In this document: piece after piece, positions 17,013 to 25,726 of the stretch | Numbering within the stretch: the stretch's first letter is position 1 | Layout of the letters: each line of letters starts with the position of its first letter | Source of the DNA: Streptomyces orinoci | Lineage (GTDB): Bacteria > Actinomycetota > Actinomycetes > Streptomycetales > Streptomycetaceae | Direction: 5' to 3' | DNA: 64,000 bases | Assembly (NCBI RefSeq): GCF_003121295.1 | Contig: NZ_PHNC01000014.1 | Coordinates: 88,594 to 152,593, forward strand | Program-made: the position numbers and the translations under genes | The notes under the pieces: model-generated | Seen by the model: the letters and a program-made list of their open reading frames with translations, nothing else | Databases searched by the model: none | Told to the model about the DNA's origin: nothing

Positions 17013-17933
17013 TCAGCCGGTGGATCCGGAACGCTGGTGCCAGGACTCCAGCACCGTCAGATCCTCCTCGGTGAGCCGGAGGGCGCCGGCGGCCACGTTC
17101 TCGGTCAGGTGGTCCGGGTCGCCGGTGCCGGGGATGGCCAGGACATGCGGACCGCGGTGCAGTGTCCAGGCCACCCGGACCTGTGCCGCGCTCACCCCAT
17201 GGGCGCGGGCCACGGAGAGCACCTCCGGGCTCTCCTCGGCACCGCTCACCCCCGCCTCGCGGCCCTTGGCGGAGATTGAGTAGAAGGGGACAAAAGCGAC
17301 GCCCTGTTCACCGCAGGTGCGGACAAACCCGTCCTGCTCCGGGCGCACCCCGAGGCCGTAGAGGTTCTGTACACAGACCACCGGTGCGATGGCCTGGGCC
17401 TCGGCGAGATGGTGCGGCTGGACATTGGAGATGCCGAGGTGGCGGATGAGCCCGGCCTGGCGCAGTTCGGCCAGGGCCTCGAAGCGCTCGGCGAGGGAAG
17501 CGTCGCCGAGGATACGGAGGTTGACCAGGTCCAGGTGGTCGCGGCCCAGCTGCCGCAGGTTCTCCTCCACCTGGCCGCGCAGCTGCGCCGGGGTGGCGTG
17601 GTCCGTCCATTGTCCCGAAGCGTCCCGCCCCGGACCCACCTTGGTGGCGATCACCAGGTCCTCCGGGTAGGGGGCCAGGGCGCGATTGATCAGCTCATTG
17701 GCGGAGCGCAGCGAGGAGAAGTAGAAGGCGGCGGTGTCGATGTGGTTGACACCGAGCTCAACGGCCCGGCGCAGTACGCCGATAGCCCGGTCGCGGTCGC
17801 TGGGCATGGCGCCGGGGGCGAAGGCCGGCCCGTGCTGCGGCAGGCGCATGGCGCCGAAACCAAGGCGGTTGACCGTCAGGTCGCCCAGTCGCCAAGTGCC
17901 GGATGCCGCCGCGTTGATCGTTTGTGAGGTCAT
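17013..17933 (-). CDS. Aldo/keto reductase
   Basis: The MTSQ start gives 306 residues; an upstream ATG at 17969 is possible. It is a TIM-barrel NADPH oxidoreductase with the active-site Asp and Tyr in NHIDTAAFYFSS and the Lys in VIATKVGPG. Where most family members have the catalytic His, the sequence reads LDLVNLRILG. This variant is frequent in actinobacterial aldo/keto reductases. The C-terminal cofactor segment IPGTGDPDHLTENV is present. The gene is divergent from the ArsR-type regulator at 18007, which may control it. Confidence 0.85.
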   Translation of the reverse strand: MTSQTINAAASGTWRLGDLTVNRLGFGAMRLPQHGPAFAPGAMPSDRDRAIGVLRRAVELGVNHIDTAAFYFSSLRSANELINRALAPYPEDLVIATKVGPGRDASGQWTDHATPAQLRGQVEENLRQLGRDHLDLVNLRILGDASLAERFEALAELRQAGLIRHLGISNVQPHHLAEAQAIAPVVCVQNLYGLGVRPEQDGFVRTCGEQGVAFVPFYSISAKGREAGVSGAEESPEVLSVARAHGVSAAQVRVAWTLHRGPHVLAIPGTGDPDHLTENVAAGALRLTEEDLTVLESWHQRSGSTG

Positions 17934-18006
17934 ATGGGCATGCTGGCCCCGGGATAAGGTGATCGCCATTGATTAAGCGGCAGCCGAATCCTCGGGGGAC
18001 GAACTG

Positions 18007-18987
18007 GTGGAACTCGCCTTCTCGGCGGGCGATCTGGCACGGGTCCGGTTCGCGGTGTCCCCCATGTGGGAAGTGGGCGCCAGCTTCCGGCTGCTGGCCT
18101 CCGGCCGCCCGCACCCGGTGCACCGGCGCTGGATCGGCCAGGTGCGGCCGAGGATCGCCGCCGCCGGGCTGGACCGGGGCTGGCTCGCCGAGCTGATCCC
18201 GCCCTCGGGCTATGTGCCCGATTTCCTCAACCCCGCCCCGGCGGGCCCCGCTCCCACACTGGAGGCCGAGCTGGCGGTCATCGTGGCCACTCCGGCGGAG
18301 CGGGTACGTGCCGATCTGGACCACCTGGAGCGTCACCGGGGAGTCCGGGGTGCCCGGCTGCGATCGCTCCACGCCGATCCACCGGCCCGGCTCGGGCGGG
18401 TCGCGGAGGAGATCGAGACCTATTGGGAGCTGGCCCTGGCCCCGTACTGGGCAAGGATCCGCGCCGTGCTGGACGCGGAGGTGTTCCAGCGGGCCCGGCA
18501 GGTCGCCGAGCATGGCGCGGGCCGCCTGCTCAATGACGTACATCCCTCGGTGAGTTGGGACGACAACGCGCTGCGGCTGGCACACCGGAAACAGCCACTG
18601 CCCCGGCGGACCCCGGGGGCGGGGCTGCTGCTGATTCCCTCCGCCTTCAAGGGGCCGGGGCTCTCCACCCGGGTGGCCCCGCCGGATCCGCCGCAACTGG
18701 CCTATGCGGCAAGGGGGGCGGGCGCGTTGTGGGAAACGCGTCCGGACGGGGGTGCGGAGGCTCTCGCGGTGGTGCTCGGGCGTTCCCGGACCCTGCTGCT
18801 GGGCGAGCTGGAGAGCCCGGCTTCCACCACCGAGCTGGCGCGGCGCACGGGGCTCTCCGCCGCGGGGGTGTCCCAGCAGCTGACCGCGCTACGGGACGCG
18901 GGCCTGGTCAGTGCCCATCGTGCCGGGCGGTCGGTGCTTTACGCCCGCACCTCGGTCGCTGATGCGCTGCTGGCGGCTGCCCCGTAA
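18007..18987 (+). CDS. ArsR-family transcriptional regulator with a large N-terminal domain
   Basis: The GTG at 18007 follows GGGGGA and gives 326 residues. Residues 1-235 form an alpha/beta domain of the DUF5937 type seen only with such regulators. Residues about 255-320 form a winged helix-turn-helix (TTELARRTGLSAAGVSQQLTALRDAGLVS) followed by the wing RAGRSVLYART. The effector is unknown. It shares a 73-base promoter region with the aldo/keto reductase. Confidence 0.8.
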   Translation: MELAFSAGDLARVRFAVSPMWEVGASFRLLASGRPHPVHRRWIGQVRPRIAAAGLDRGWLAELIPPSGYVPDFLNPAPAGPAPTLEAELAVIVATPAERVRADLDHLERHRGVRGARLRSLHADPPARLGRVAEEIETYWELALAPYWARIRAVLDAEVFQRARQVAEHGAGRLLNDVHPSVSWDDNALRLAHRKQPLPRRTPGAGLLLIPSAFKGPGLSTRVAPPDPPQLAYAARGAGALWETRPDGGAEALAVVLGRSRTLLLGELESPASTTELARRTGLSAAGVSQQLTALRDAGLVSAHRAGRSVLYARTSVADALLAAAP

Positions 18988-19054
18988 GGGGCGCGGGGCC
19001 GGTACTTATGCGGCTCCGCCGCGTGGGCGCGACCAGCCACACACAATCCCGCAC
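18984..19054. repeat. Composite intergenic repeat, copy 1
   Basis: AGGGGCGCGGGG is followed by TGCGGCTCCGCCGCGTGGGC and then GCGACCAGCCACACAC. The outer parts are the reverse complement of the elements at 29067 and 35014; the inner part is a short GC hairpin also seen near 45361 and 52045. This composite is a common Streptomyces intergenic element that can fold as a terminator-like hairpin. The rest of the gap to 19199 holds nothing recognisable. Confidence 0.6.
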
Positions 19055-19199
19055 CTGACATCTGACCGCAGTTCTCACGGCGCTCGGACCGCTCCAGCCC
19101 GATGCCATGGCCGCACGCCCTGACGGGGCGCCGGAGGAGCTACCCTGGTGCGTAAGTGGCTGCTGGGAGGGAAGTGGCCCTGGGCAAGGGGGCGTTGAG

Positions 19200-19880
19200 A
19201 TGTCCACAAGGCTTGCCGGTGTGGTGATCCAGGCCGTGGACGTACCGGCGCTGGCCGGGTTCTGGGCGCAAGCCCTGCGATGGCCGGTCGCCGAGGAACG
19301 TGGCGTAACGATCCTGCGCTCCGGGGAGGCTGACGGCCCGGCGCTGCTGCTGGTGCCCGCCGACCGGCCCAAGGCCGGGAAGAACCGGGTGCACCTGGAT
19401 CTGGCCGGCGGCCCCGCCGAGGTGCGCCGACTGCTCGGACTGGGCGCGGTGCGCGTGGACATCGGGCAGCGCGGAGTGCCCTGGGAGGTGCTCGCCGACC
19501 CCGAGGGCAATGAACTCTGCGTACTGCCCAGGGCGGAGGAGGACGGCCGCCCGGTGCAGATCTGCCAGGACGCCGCGGACCCCGCCGCCCAGGGCGCCTT
19601 CTGGGCGGCGGCAGCCGGATGGCACATCGTGGCGGAGGGCGCCTGGGGCGTCAGACTGCGCGCCCCCTCCGGATGCGGACCGGAACTGGTGATGGGGCCG
19701 CCGGTGGCCGCCAAGGCGGAGCCCAGCCGGCTGTATCCACTGCTGGAATGCCCGCCCGGCGCCGGCCCGCACCGCCTGCTGGAACTGGGCGCGATGCGGC
19801 CGGACGCCGGACGAACCGGAGGGGTGCCATGGGAGACCTTCACCGATCCCGAGGGGAATGAGTTCGGCCTCCTCGGGTGA
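19200..19880 (+). CDS. Two-domain glyoxalase/VOC-fold protein
   Basis: The ATG at 19200 follows AAGGGGG and gives 226 residues. Two tandem VOC modules are visible, at residues 1-110 (VVIQAVDVPALAGFWAQALR to VLADPEGNELCVL) and 120-226 (ICQDAADPAAQGAFWAAAAG to TFTDPEGNEFGLLG). Each ends in the same DPEGNE motif that carries a metal-ligand Glu. Members include glyoxalases, dioxygenases and antibiotic-binding resistance proteins. The substrate is unknown. It converges on the protease gene at 19895. Confidence 0.8.
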   Translation: MSTRLAGVVIQAVDVPALAGFWAQALRWPVAEERGVTILRSGEADGPALLLVPADRPKAGKNRVHLDLAGGPAEVRRLLGLGAVRVDIGQRGVPWEVLADPEGNELCVLPRAEEDGRPVQICQDAADPAAQGAFWAAAAGWHIVAEGAWGVRLRAPSGCGPELVMGPPVAAKAEPSRLYPLLECPPGAGPHRLLELGAMRPDAGRTGGVPWETFTDPEGNEFGLLG

Positions 19881-19894
19881 GGTGATGGCACCGG

Positions 19895-21703
19895 TCACAA
19901 CACCGGGTAGACCAGGGTGTCTTCGATGCCCAGCCGGGACAGCCCGGTATTGCGGTAGATGGTGGTCTCGCCGTCCGACCAGCGCACCATGAGGTCGGTG
20001 GTCAGGCCGGTGGAGGCGAAGTTGCCGGTGGTGATGGCCGAGGCATGGGTCCAGGTGGGGTTCTTGTCCGCCATGCGGTTCTCGGTGCCCAGGCCCGAGG
20101 TGGTGATGCCATGGTAGGTGTCGAGCTCACCGTCCACCCAGCGGACGAACAGGTCCCACTTCTGGTAGCCCGAATACTGTCCGGCCGTGAGCAAAGTGGC
20201 GTCCTTCCAGGTGCTGTTGGGCTTCAGCAGCTGGTGCTCCTGGCCGAACCCGCCCTGCCCGGTATTGGTGTAGAGAGTGACCTCGCCGTCCACCCAGCGC
20301 ACCATGAGGTCGGTGACATAGGTGTCGGCGACAAACCGGCCCGCCGCGATCTGGGTGGCGTTCTTCCACACCGAGCCGGGGGCCGCCAGCCGGATGCCGT
20401 CCCAGTTGACGCCCCGGCTGCCCACATCCGGATAGAGGGTGACCTCGCCGTCCGACCAACGCACCAGCAGATCGAACTGGTTGGAGCCGGCGAAGTCCCC
20501 GGCGGTGATGGTCTCGGCATGGGTCCAGGTGCCATTGTGCGCCACCAGCTGCCGCTCACCGCTGAAGTCGTCGTCCCCGTCTCCGGTGTAGAGGGTGACC
20601 TCGCCGTCCGTCCACACCACCAGCAGCCCGTCCCGGCCGGTGCCGGAGAAGTCACCGGAGGCCATCAGCCTGGCGTGCTTCCAGGTGTCATAGGTGCCGA
20701 TGGAATAGGGCAGCTGCGGCTGCTGGTACGGGTCGGGGCGCGAGACGCTGCCGTGCTGGGCGTCCTCGTAGAGGCGGAAGAACCAGTCCTGGTGCAGCGG
20801 GCTGTAGGTCAGCCGGTTGTAGAGCGGATTGCTGTCCGGGACATTGGGTCCGCCGCCGTTGAAGCCGCCGACATTGCCGATGATCTCGCCCGTCCCCTTG
20901 TCCTCATCGACCCTGGAGAACCAGGGCCCGCCCGAGACGCCACCCCACATACCGGCGCAGTCCACCCGCATCTGGTAGTAGTGCGGCAGTGCTCCGGTGC
21001 GGGTGTAGCAACGCACCGGGGTGTCCGAGCTGTTGTGTTTGACGGACGGGTAACCGACCACCGTGACAGCGTTCTTGGCGCCCGGCGTCCGGGCCAGGGT
21101 GCTGCCCCCGACCACGTCCTGGACCTTGCGGCCGTCCTCGTTGGGGCCCAGCCGGGCGAAGGAGAAGTCCAGATCCGACTCTTTGCCCGTGCTGTTCGCG
21201 GTGTACCGGGGATCCTTGAACCACTTGTCGGCCAGGACCGGGAACACCCCGTAGGGCTGCCGGTCCAGGGACTTGGAGCCGTCGTAGCGCGGGATGAAGG
21301 CGGCCCTGGCGCCGTTGACACAGTGGCCGGCGGACAGGATCAGGTCATGACCGGCGCTGCGCACCACGCTCGCCGAGCAGAAGTGGTGCTTCTCGCCGCT
21401 GCTCACCAGGAAGAGCACGCCCACGGACTTCAGTCCGGGGAAGTGCACGGAGCTGTCGTGGATCAGATCGGGGTGGGCGTGGGGCGGCGCGGCCGCGGGT
21501 CTGGGCGGCGCGCTGCGGCCACCCAGCGGAGTGGCGGAATCGATGCGCTGGGGGGTCCAGTAGCGGATGGCGTCCCGGGCGGACCAGTTGCCGGGCCGGG
21601 GCGCGGGTGAGGGACCGGCTGCGTTCGCGGCGGCCGCGCCCAGCGGCAGCATCAGGCCGCATACGGAGGCGAGGATCAGGCCGCGGATACGAGATATGCG
21701 CAA
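19895..21703 (-). CDS. Secreted trypsin-like serine protease with five C-terminal beta-propeller-type repeats
   Basis: The best start is a TTG at 21703, five bases after GGGAG, giving 602 residues with a signal peptide ending near AAANAA. The protease domain spans about residues 75-320, with His in LSAGHC, Asp in ESDLDFSFARL and Ser in GVSGGPW. After a linker, five repeats of about 48 residues follow, each containing a version of DLMVRWSDGEVTLY. These resemble FG-GAP/VCBS propeller blades used for substrate or surface binding. The fourth repeat is the most divergent (DGELDTYHG). Specificity may be of the V8/glutamyl endopeptidase type, which is only an inference. Confidence 0.83.
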   Translation of the reverse strand: MRISRIRGLILASVCGLMLPLGAAAANAAGPSPAPRPGNWSARDAIRYWTPQRIDSATPLGGRSAPPRPAAAPPHAHPDLIHDSSVHFPGLKSVGVLFLVSSGEKHHFCSASVVRSAGHDLILSAGHCVNGARAAFIPRYDGSKSLDRQPYGVFPVLADKWFKDPRYTANSTGKESDLDFSFARLGPNEDGRKVQDVVGGSTLARTPGAKNAVTVVGYPSVKHNSSDTPVRCYTRTGALPHYYQMRVDCAGMWGGVSGGPWFSRVDEDKGTGEIIGNVGGFNGGGPNVPDSNPLYNRLTYSPLHQDWFFRLYEDAQHGSVSRPDPYQQPQLPYSIGTYDTWKHARLMASGDFSGTGRDGLLVVWTDGEVTLYTGDGDDDFSGERQLVAHNGTWTHAETITAGDFAGSNQFDLLVRWSDGEVTLYPDVGSRGVNWDGIRLAAPGSVWKNATQIAAGRFVADTYVTDLMVRWVDGEVTLYTNTGQGGFGQEHQLLKPNSTWKDATLLTAGQYSGYQKWDLFVRWVDGELDTYHGITTSGLGTENRMADKNPTWTHASAITTGNFASTGLTTDLMVRWSDGETTIYRNTGLSRLGIEDTLVYPVL

Positions 21704-21744
21704 GTGAACTCCCTTCCCTGGACGGGGCGGTGGGTCTGCGCCTT

Positions 21745-21780
21745 GTCGCACGCACGATAGACGTCGCACGCACGATAGAC
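21745..21780. repeat. Perfect 18-base tandem duplication in the protease promoter region
   Basis: GTCGCACGCACGATAGAC occurs twice in direct succession (21745-21762 and 21763-21780), 42 bases upstream of the protease start. On the minus strand each copy contains TATCGT, a plausible -10 element, so the duplication may double the promoter core. Confidence 0.6.
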
Positions 21781-21833
21781 CTCGCCAACGGGAGCGGACA
21801 GCCCTGGCGTCCCCCCGCGCGGTGCGGACTCCG

Positions 21834-21864
21834 CGGCCCGGGCAGGCATCTGCTGCCCGGGCCG
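21834..21864 (-). terminator. Hairpin terminator after the cyclophilin gene
   Basis: CGGCCCGGGCAG and CTGCCCGGGCCG form a perfect 12-base stem with a 7-base loop, 37 bases past the cyclophilin stop. There is no U run, as is usual for Streptomyces terminators. It separates the cyclophilin from the downstream protease on the same strand. Confidence 0.75.
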
Positions 21865-21900
21865 TGGACCCGGAGAACCGGAAGGGCCGTAAGCGGACCC

Positions 21901-22401
21901 TTACGCCACCCGCTCCGCGCGCTCGATGAGCACGTCGTCCTTGGGAACGTCCTGGTGGAAGCCGCGCGAGCCGGTGGGCACGGCCTTGATGGAGTCAACG
22001 ACCTCCCTGCCCTCGACGACCTCGCCGAAGACCGCGTAGCCCCAGCCGCTGGGGGACTTGGAGCTGAAGTTGAGGAAGTCGTTGTCGCTGACGTTGATGA
22101 AGAACTGCGCGGTCGCCGAGTGCGGGTCGTTGGTACGGGCCATGGCGACGCTGTAGGCGGTGTTCTTCAGACCGTTGTCCGCCTCGTTCTCGACGGGCGC
22201 GTTGGTCTTCTTCTGGTCCATGCCGGGGGTGAAGCCGCCGCCCTGGACCATAAAGCCGGGGATGACCCGGTGGAAGATGGTGCCGTTGTAGTGGCCTGCG
22301 TCGACATAGGAGAGGAAGTTCGCGACGGTCTTGGGCGCCTTCTCCTCGTTGAGCGCCAGCACGATGTCACCGTGGTTGGTGCTCAGCCGGACCTTGGCCA
22401 T
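21901..22401 (-). CDS. Peptidyl-prolyl cis-trans isomerase, cyclophilin type
   Basis: The ATG at 22401 after GGAG gives 166 residues, the usual size of a single-domain bacterial cyclophilin. The catalytic region [13 protein letters not shown] and the downstream [16 protein letters not shown] and [11 protein letters not shown] are present. It speeds proline isomerisation during folding. There is no signal peptide, so it is cytoplasmic. It stands alone with its own terminator. Confidence 0.92.
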   Translation of the reverse strand: MAKVRLSTNHGDIVLALNEEKAPKTVANFLSYVDAGHYNGTIFHRVIPGFMVQGGGFTPGMDQKKTNAPVENEADNGLKNTAYSVAMARTNDPHSATAQFFINVSDNDFLNFSSKSPSGWGYAVFGEVVEGREVVDSIKAVPTGSRGFHQDVPKDDVLIERAERVA

Positions 22402-22491
22402 GAAGTGCTCCGTGTGTGTGCGAGTGCGCGAATCCGCGCGTTTGGACATAAGTGATCACGAGTCTTTCACATGCGGGCGGGCCGTCGCCTG

Positions 22492-23094
22492 TTATCGGGG
22501 CGGGATGTTCCAGCCGGTGATCACCGGACGGGTGTGTTCCGTGCCCAGCGTGGAGAGCGTGGCGGTGTCCAGCCGGTACAGGCCGCCGTCCCGGGGCGGC
22601 TGCCCCAGCCGGCGGGCGGTGAGGACGCGCAGCACATGCCCATGGGCGAACAGGGCCACATCGCCCCCGGTCCGCTCCAGCGCGGCGATGGCCCTGGCCA
22701 GCACCTGGTCACAGCGCTTCCCGACCTGGGCCAGGGTCTCTCCGGGACGCTCGGGGCCGTCGGTCGGTACGCCGTCCCGCCAGAGGTCCCAGCCGGGCCG
22801 GTCCCGCTGGATCCCCTCGGTGGTCAGGCCCTCGTAGGCGCCGTAGTCCCACTCCAGCAGGCCCGGCTCCAGGGTGACGCCCTTGCCGCGCGGCAGGCTC
22901 AACTCGGCGGTGCGTACGGCGCGTTGCAAGGGACTGCACAGGACATGGGTGATCCGCCGGGCGGCCAGCGGCCGGGCCAGCGCCAGGGCCTGCCGCTCGC
23001 CCTCCGGGGTGAGCGGCAGGTCGGTACGGCCGGTATGGCGGCCGTCGCGGCTCCATTCCGTTTCGCCGTGGCGGATCAGCAGCAGTTCGCCCAT
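22492..23094 (-). CDS. Histidine phosphatase family protein
   Basis: The 200-residue protein opens with the phosphohistidine motif LLIRHGETEW. The second arginine (SPLQRAVRT), the acid (LLEWDYGAYEG) and the late His (FAHGHVLRVL) are in the expected order. It belongs to the phosphoglycerate-mutase-like acid phosphatases. The substrate is unknown. Confidence 0.87.
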   Translation of the reverse strand: MGELLLIRHGETEWSRDGRHTGRTDLPLTPEGERQALALARPLAARRITHVLCSPLQRAVRTAELSLPRGKGVTLEPGLLEWDYGAYEGLTTEGIQRDRPGWDLWRDGVPTDGPERPGETLAQVGKRCDQVLARAIAALERTGGDVALFAHGHVLRVLTARRLGQPPRDGGLYRLDTATLSTLGTEHTRPVITGWNIPPR

Positions 23095-23220
23095 GGGGCC
23101 GTCACCGCCCCTCCGGCAGATACGGCCGGCATGGACACGGTCACTCCCTCCCGGCCGCGGACTCGGTCTTCTCTCAGTACACGACGCCGCACGGGGGGCC
23201 GCATCCCGCGGCTGCCGGGA

Positions 23221-24369
23221 TCAGGCCCGGTTCACCGGCTGCCGGTTCACCGACTGGGCGGCGAAGTAGACGGCCTGCTCCTCGTCGCCGAACTGGGTGG
23301 CCTGGAGGTTGGGGCCGATCAGCCAGCCCTGGATGCCGATGATCTGGCCGGGGTCGTCATAGCGGGAGAAGGCCCCGGTCTGGACGCCCTCCCCGGTCGC
23401 CGGGTCGAAGTTCTGCAGCCAGGGGCCGCCGCTGCTGCCCGGGGCCATCGCACCGGTGATCACATCGTTGTAGTAGACCGGATCGGACCAGGCGTCGCCT
23501 TCGGCGTACATCAGGGTGCGGCCGTCGTAGTCGCGCTGGAGAGGCGCGGCCACCTTGTTCTGGGCGTGTGAGTAGTAGTTGCGCTCATTGCTCGTCGGAT
23601 AGCCGAACAGCACGGAGTGCTGGGCCCGCGGCTGGTTGAAGGCGATCTTCTGCCCGCCGGTGACCTCGGCGATCGGCCGCGGGTCGTCCGGGTTGGCCAC
23701 CAGCAGGGCCGCCATGTCGCCGCCCGCCGCCCAGTCACCGTTGTGCGCCCAGGTGTCGGTGGTCCACTCGCGGGTCACGCCCCAGACCCCGTAGGGGGCG
23801 ACGTCCTTGCCCGGGAGGGCAGTGCTGTCGGTGTGACGGGCCAGGCCCGCACCGTTGAACCCGGGGATGAAGACCATGTTGTCCACGAAGAGATTGGGGC
23901 CCACCACCGGGAGGTGATAGCCCACACAGTGGCCGGCGGTGATCACCACGCTCTTGTTGGCGCTGGTCACCACATCGCCGGAGCAGGCGCTCAGCTCGGT
24001 CGCACCGGTGTCCAGGTTCTTGTACTCCATGAGGAGCTTGCCGGCGGTGCGCCCGATCAGGCCCTGCCGCACCGGCCAGGGCTTGCTGTACGCGTCCCAG
24101 CCGCCGGAGGGCGCGACCGCGTCGTGGTCCTCGTTGTTGAGCGCGGCCTTGGCCATTTTGGAGAGGTTCCAGAAGCCCACCTCGTCCTTGAGCTTCTGCT
24201 GGTAGTCCGGCCCGCCTGGGACCAGGGCGGGCATCTCGACCACGGAGTTGTCGGCGTGTGCCGGGGCCGCCGTGGTGAGCAGGGCGGCCACCAGCGCCAG
24301 CACGGCGACCACGGCCGCACTGATCCGTCTTGCTCCGGAGTGCGGGAAGGGTATTGCGTCAGCGGTCAT
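23221..24369 (-). CDS. Secreted trypsin-like serine protease
   Basis: The protein has 382 residues with a signal peptide ending near APAHA. The catalytic triad is readable: His in VVITAGHC, Asp in GDMAALLV and Ser in APGSSGGPWLQ. A pair of cysteines (ELSACSGD and GHCV) brackets the His region. It lacks the repeat domain of the protease at 19895, which has a similar catalytic core. The two proteases lie on the same strand with the cyclophilin and phosphatase between them. Confidence 0.85.
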   Translation of the reverse strand: MTADAIPFPHSGARRISAAVVAVLALVAALLTTAAPAHADNSVVEMPALVPGGPDYQQKLKDEVGFWNLSKMAKAALNNEDHDAVAPSGGWDAYSKPWPVRQGLIGRTAGKLLMEYKNLDTGATELSACSGDVVTSANKSVVITAGHCVGYHLPVVGPNLFVDNMVFIPGFNGAGLARHTDSTALPGKDVAPYGVWGVTREWTTDTWAHNGDWAAGGDMAALLVANPDDPRPIAEVTGGQKIAFNQPRAQHSVLFGYPTSNERNYYSHAQNKVAAPLQRDYDGRTLMYAEGDAWSDPVYYNDVITGAMAPGSSGGPWLQNFDPATGEGVQTGAFSRYDDPGQIIGIQGWLIGPNLQATQFGDEEQAVYFAAQSVNRQPVNRA

Positions 24370-24420
24370 ATGGCTTTCCCCTCAAGGAAGTTGGTGGATA
24401 CGGTGGGTGCCGGGCGGGTG

Positions 24421-25506
24421 TCAGGACGAGGCGAACGCCGCCTCCAGGCGCGGGATGTAGTCCACCAGGTCCTGGGCCCAGCAGTCATAGGTGTGGCCGC
24501 CCTGGCAGCCCTGGCCCCAGCCGGAGCCGTCGCCGTAGTCCACGAAGTGGTAGGGGAACTTCAGGGCGTCCAGCCGGTCCTTGGCGTGATGGGCCGCGGA
24601 CTGCACCCAGAACTCGGGCTCGGCGGGGTTGCCGGCGCCATTGCCGGTGTAGATGGCGATGCCCATGCCGGCCAGCACGTCCATATGCGTGGAGGGATCG
24701 GCCTCGTTCCAGCGCCAGTCGGCGTTGAACACCGGGTAGGGCGAGCCGAAGACGGCGTCACTGGACACCGTGGGGCCGAAGTCGAGCGCACAGTCGCCAC
24801 GGGAGCTCGAACCGCACAGCGGGGCACCGATGTTGGTGAGGGTGGCGACCACGGCACCGCGGATGACCGCCTCGTCCATGGAGAGGTCGTCGGCACCGGA
24901 GAAGGTGGCCACCTGGCTGAAGAGGCCGGGGTGGCGCTGGGCGTAGTGCAGGGCGCCGAAGCCGCCCATGGAGATGCCGCCGACCGCCCGGCCCTGCTTG
25001 GTCCCCAGGGTGCGCAGATTGGCGTCGATAAACGGGATCACCTGGTTGATATGGAAGTTCTCCCAGTTCTGCGCGCCCGCGGCGGTGTCCTGGTCAAGCC
25101 AGTTGGTGTACCAGCCGCGCCGGCCGCCGTCCGGGATCACAGTGATCATCGACTTGGCCGCGGTGAGCGCCGGATAGGCCAGGTTGGGGTTGGCCGGGTC
25201 GTCCGAGGCGCCGTGCAGCAGATAGAACACCGGATAGCGCTTGGCGGGGCCGGCCGCGTAGTCCTGGGGCAGCAGGATCCGGATGTGGTGCTCCCCGGCG
25301 ACCTCGGGGGTGGTCACCGTGACCACGAAGTTGGTCGCCGTGCCGGTGACCGGGCGGGTCTGGGTGAGCCCGAAGCCATCGGTGAACCCCGGCGGCGCCG
25401 GGGCGTCGGCGTGCGCGGCGGGCGCGCCGAACATCAGCAGGGCGGTGGCCACCGCGGCGAACAGTGCCTTCGCACACGACAGCCGGAGGGACGGGGCGGA
25501 TCTCAT
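24421..25506 (-). CDS. Secreted esterase of the antigen 85/esterase D fold
   Basis: The ATG at 25506 gives 361 residues with a signal peptide ending near APAAHA. It has the alpha/beta-hydrolase plan with the nucleophile elbow GGISMGGFGA, like mycolyltransferase-fold esterases. The C-terminus contains two cysteines (GQGCQGGHTYDCW). The His of the triad probably lies in that GGHTYDC segment. The substrate is likely an ester or polyester outside the cell. The gene is divergent from a LuxR-type regulator, which may control it. Confidence 0.8.
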   Translation of the reverse strand: MRSAPSLRLSCAKALFAAVATALLMFGAPAAHADAPAPPGFTDGFGLTQTRPVTGTATNFVVTVTTPEVAGEHHIRILLPQDYAAGPAKRYPVFYLLHGASDDPANPNLAYPALTAAKSMITVIPDGGRRGWYTNWLDQDTAAGAQNWENFHINQVIPFIDANLRTLGTKQGRAVGGISMGGFGALHYAQRHPGLFSQVATFSGADDLSMDEAVIRGAVVATLTNIGAPLCGSSSRGDCALDFGPTVSSDAVFGSPYPVFNADWRWNEADPSTHMDVLAGMGIAIYTGNGAGNPAEPEFWVQSAAHHAKDRLDALKFPYHFVDYGDGSGWGQGCQGGHTYDCWAQDLVDYIPRLEAAFASS

Positions 25507-25726
25507 CAGTGGTCCTCGGTCCTCGAAGTGGGCTGGATGCCATGGGGTGGATGCCGTGTCCTGGGACCGGTGGTTCCGCTTGACCGGCACGGCACATCCA
25601 AGGCGCTGCCGTCCTCCGGCGCCATAGGGATCGGTGGCTCAGTTGCGCCATTGGCGCAGGTGAGCCGGGTGCGCGATAGTCTGCGGGGACCAAGTGACCG
25701 GACATCAGTGCGACCAGGGGGGCGTC

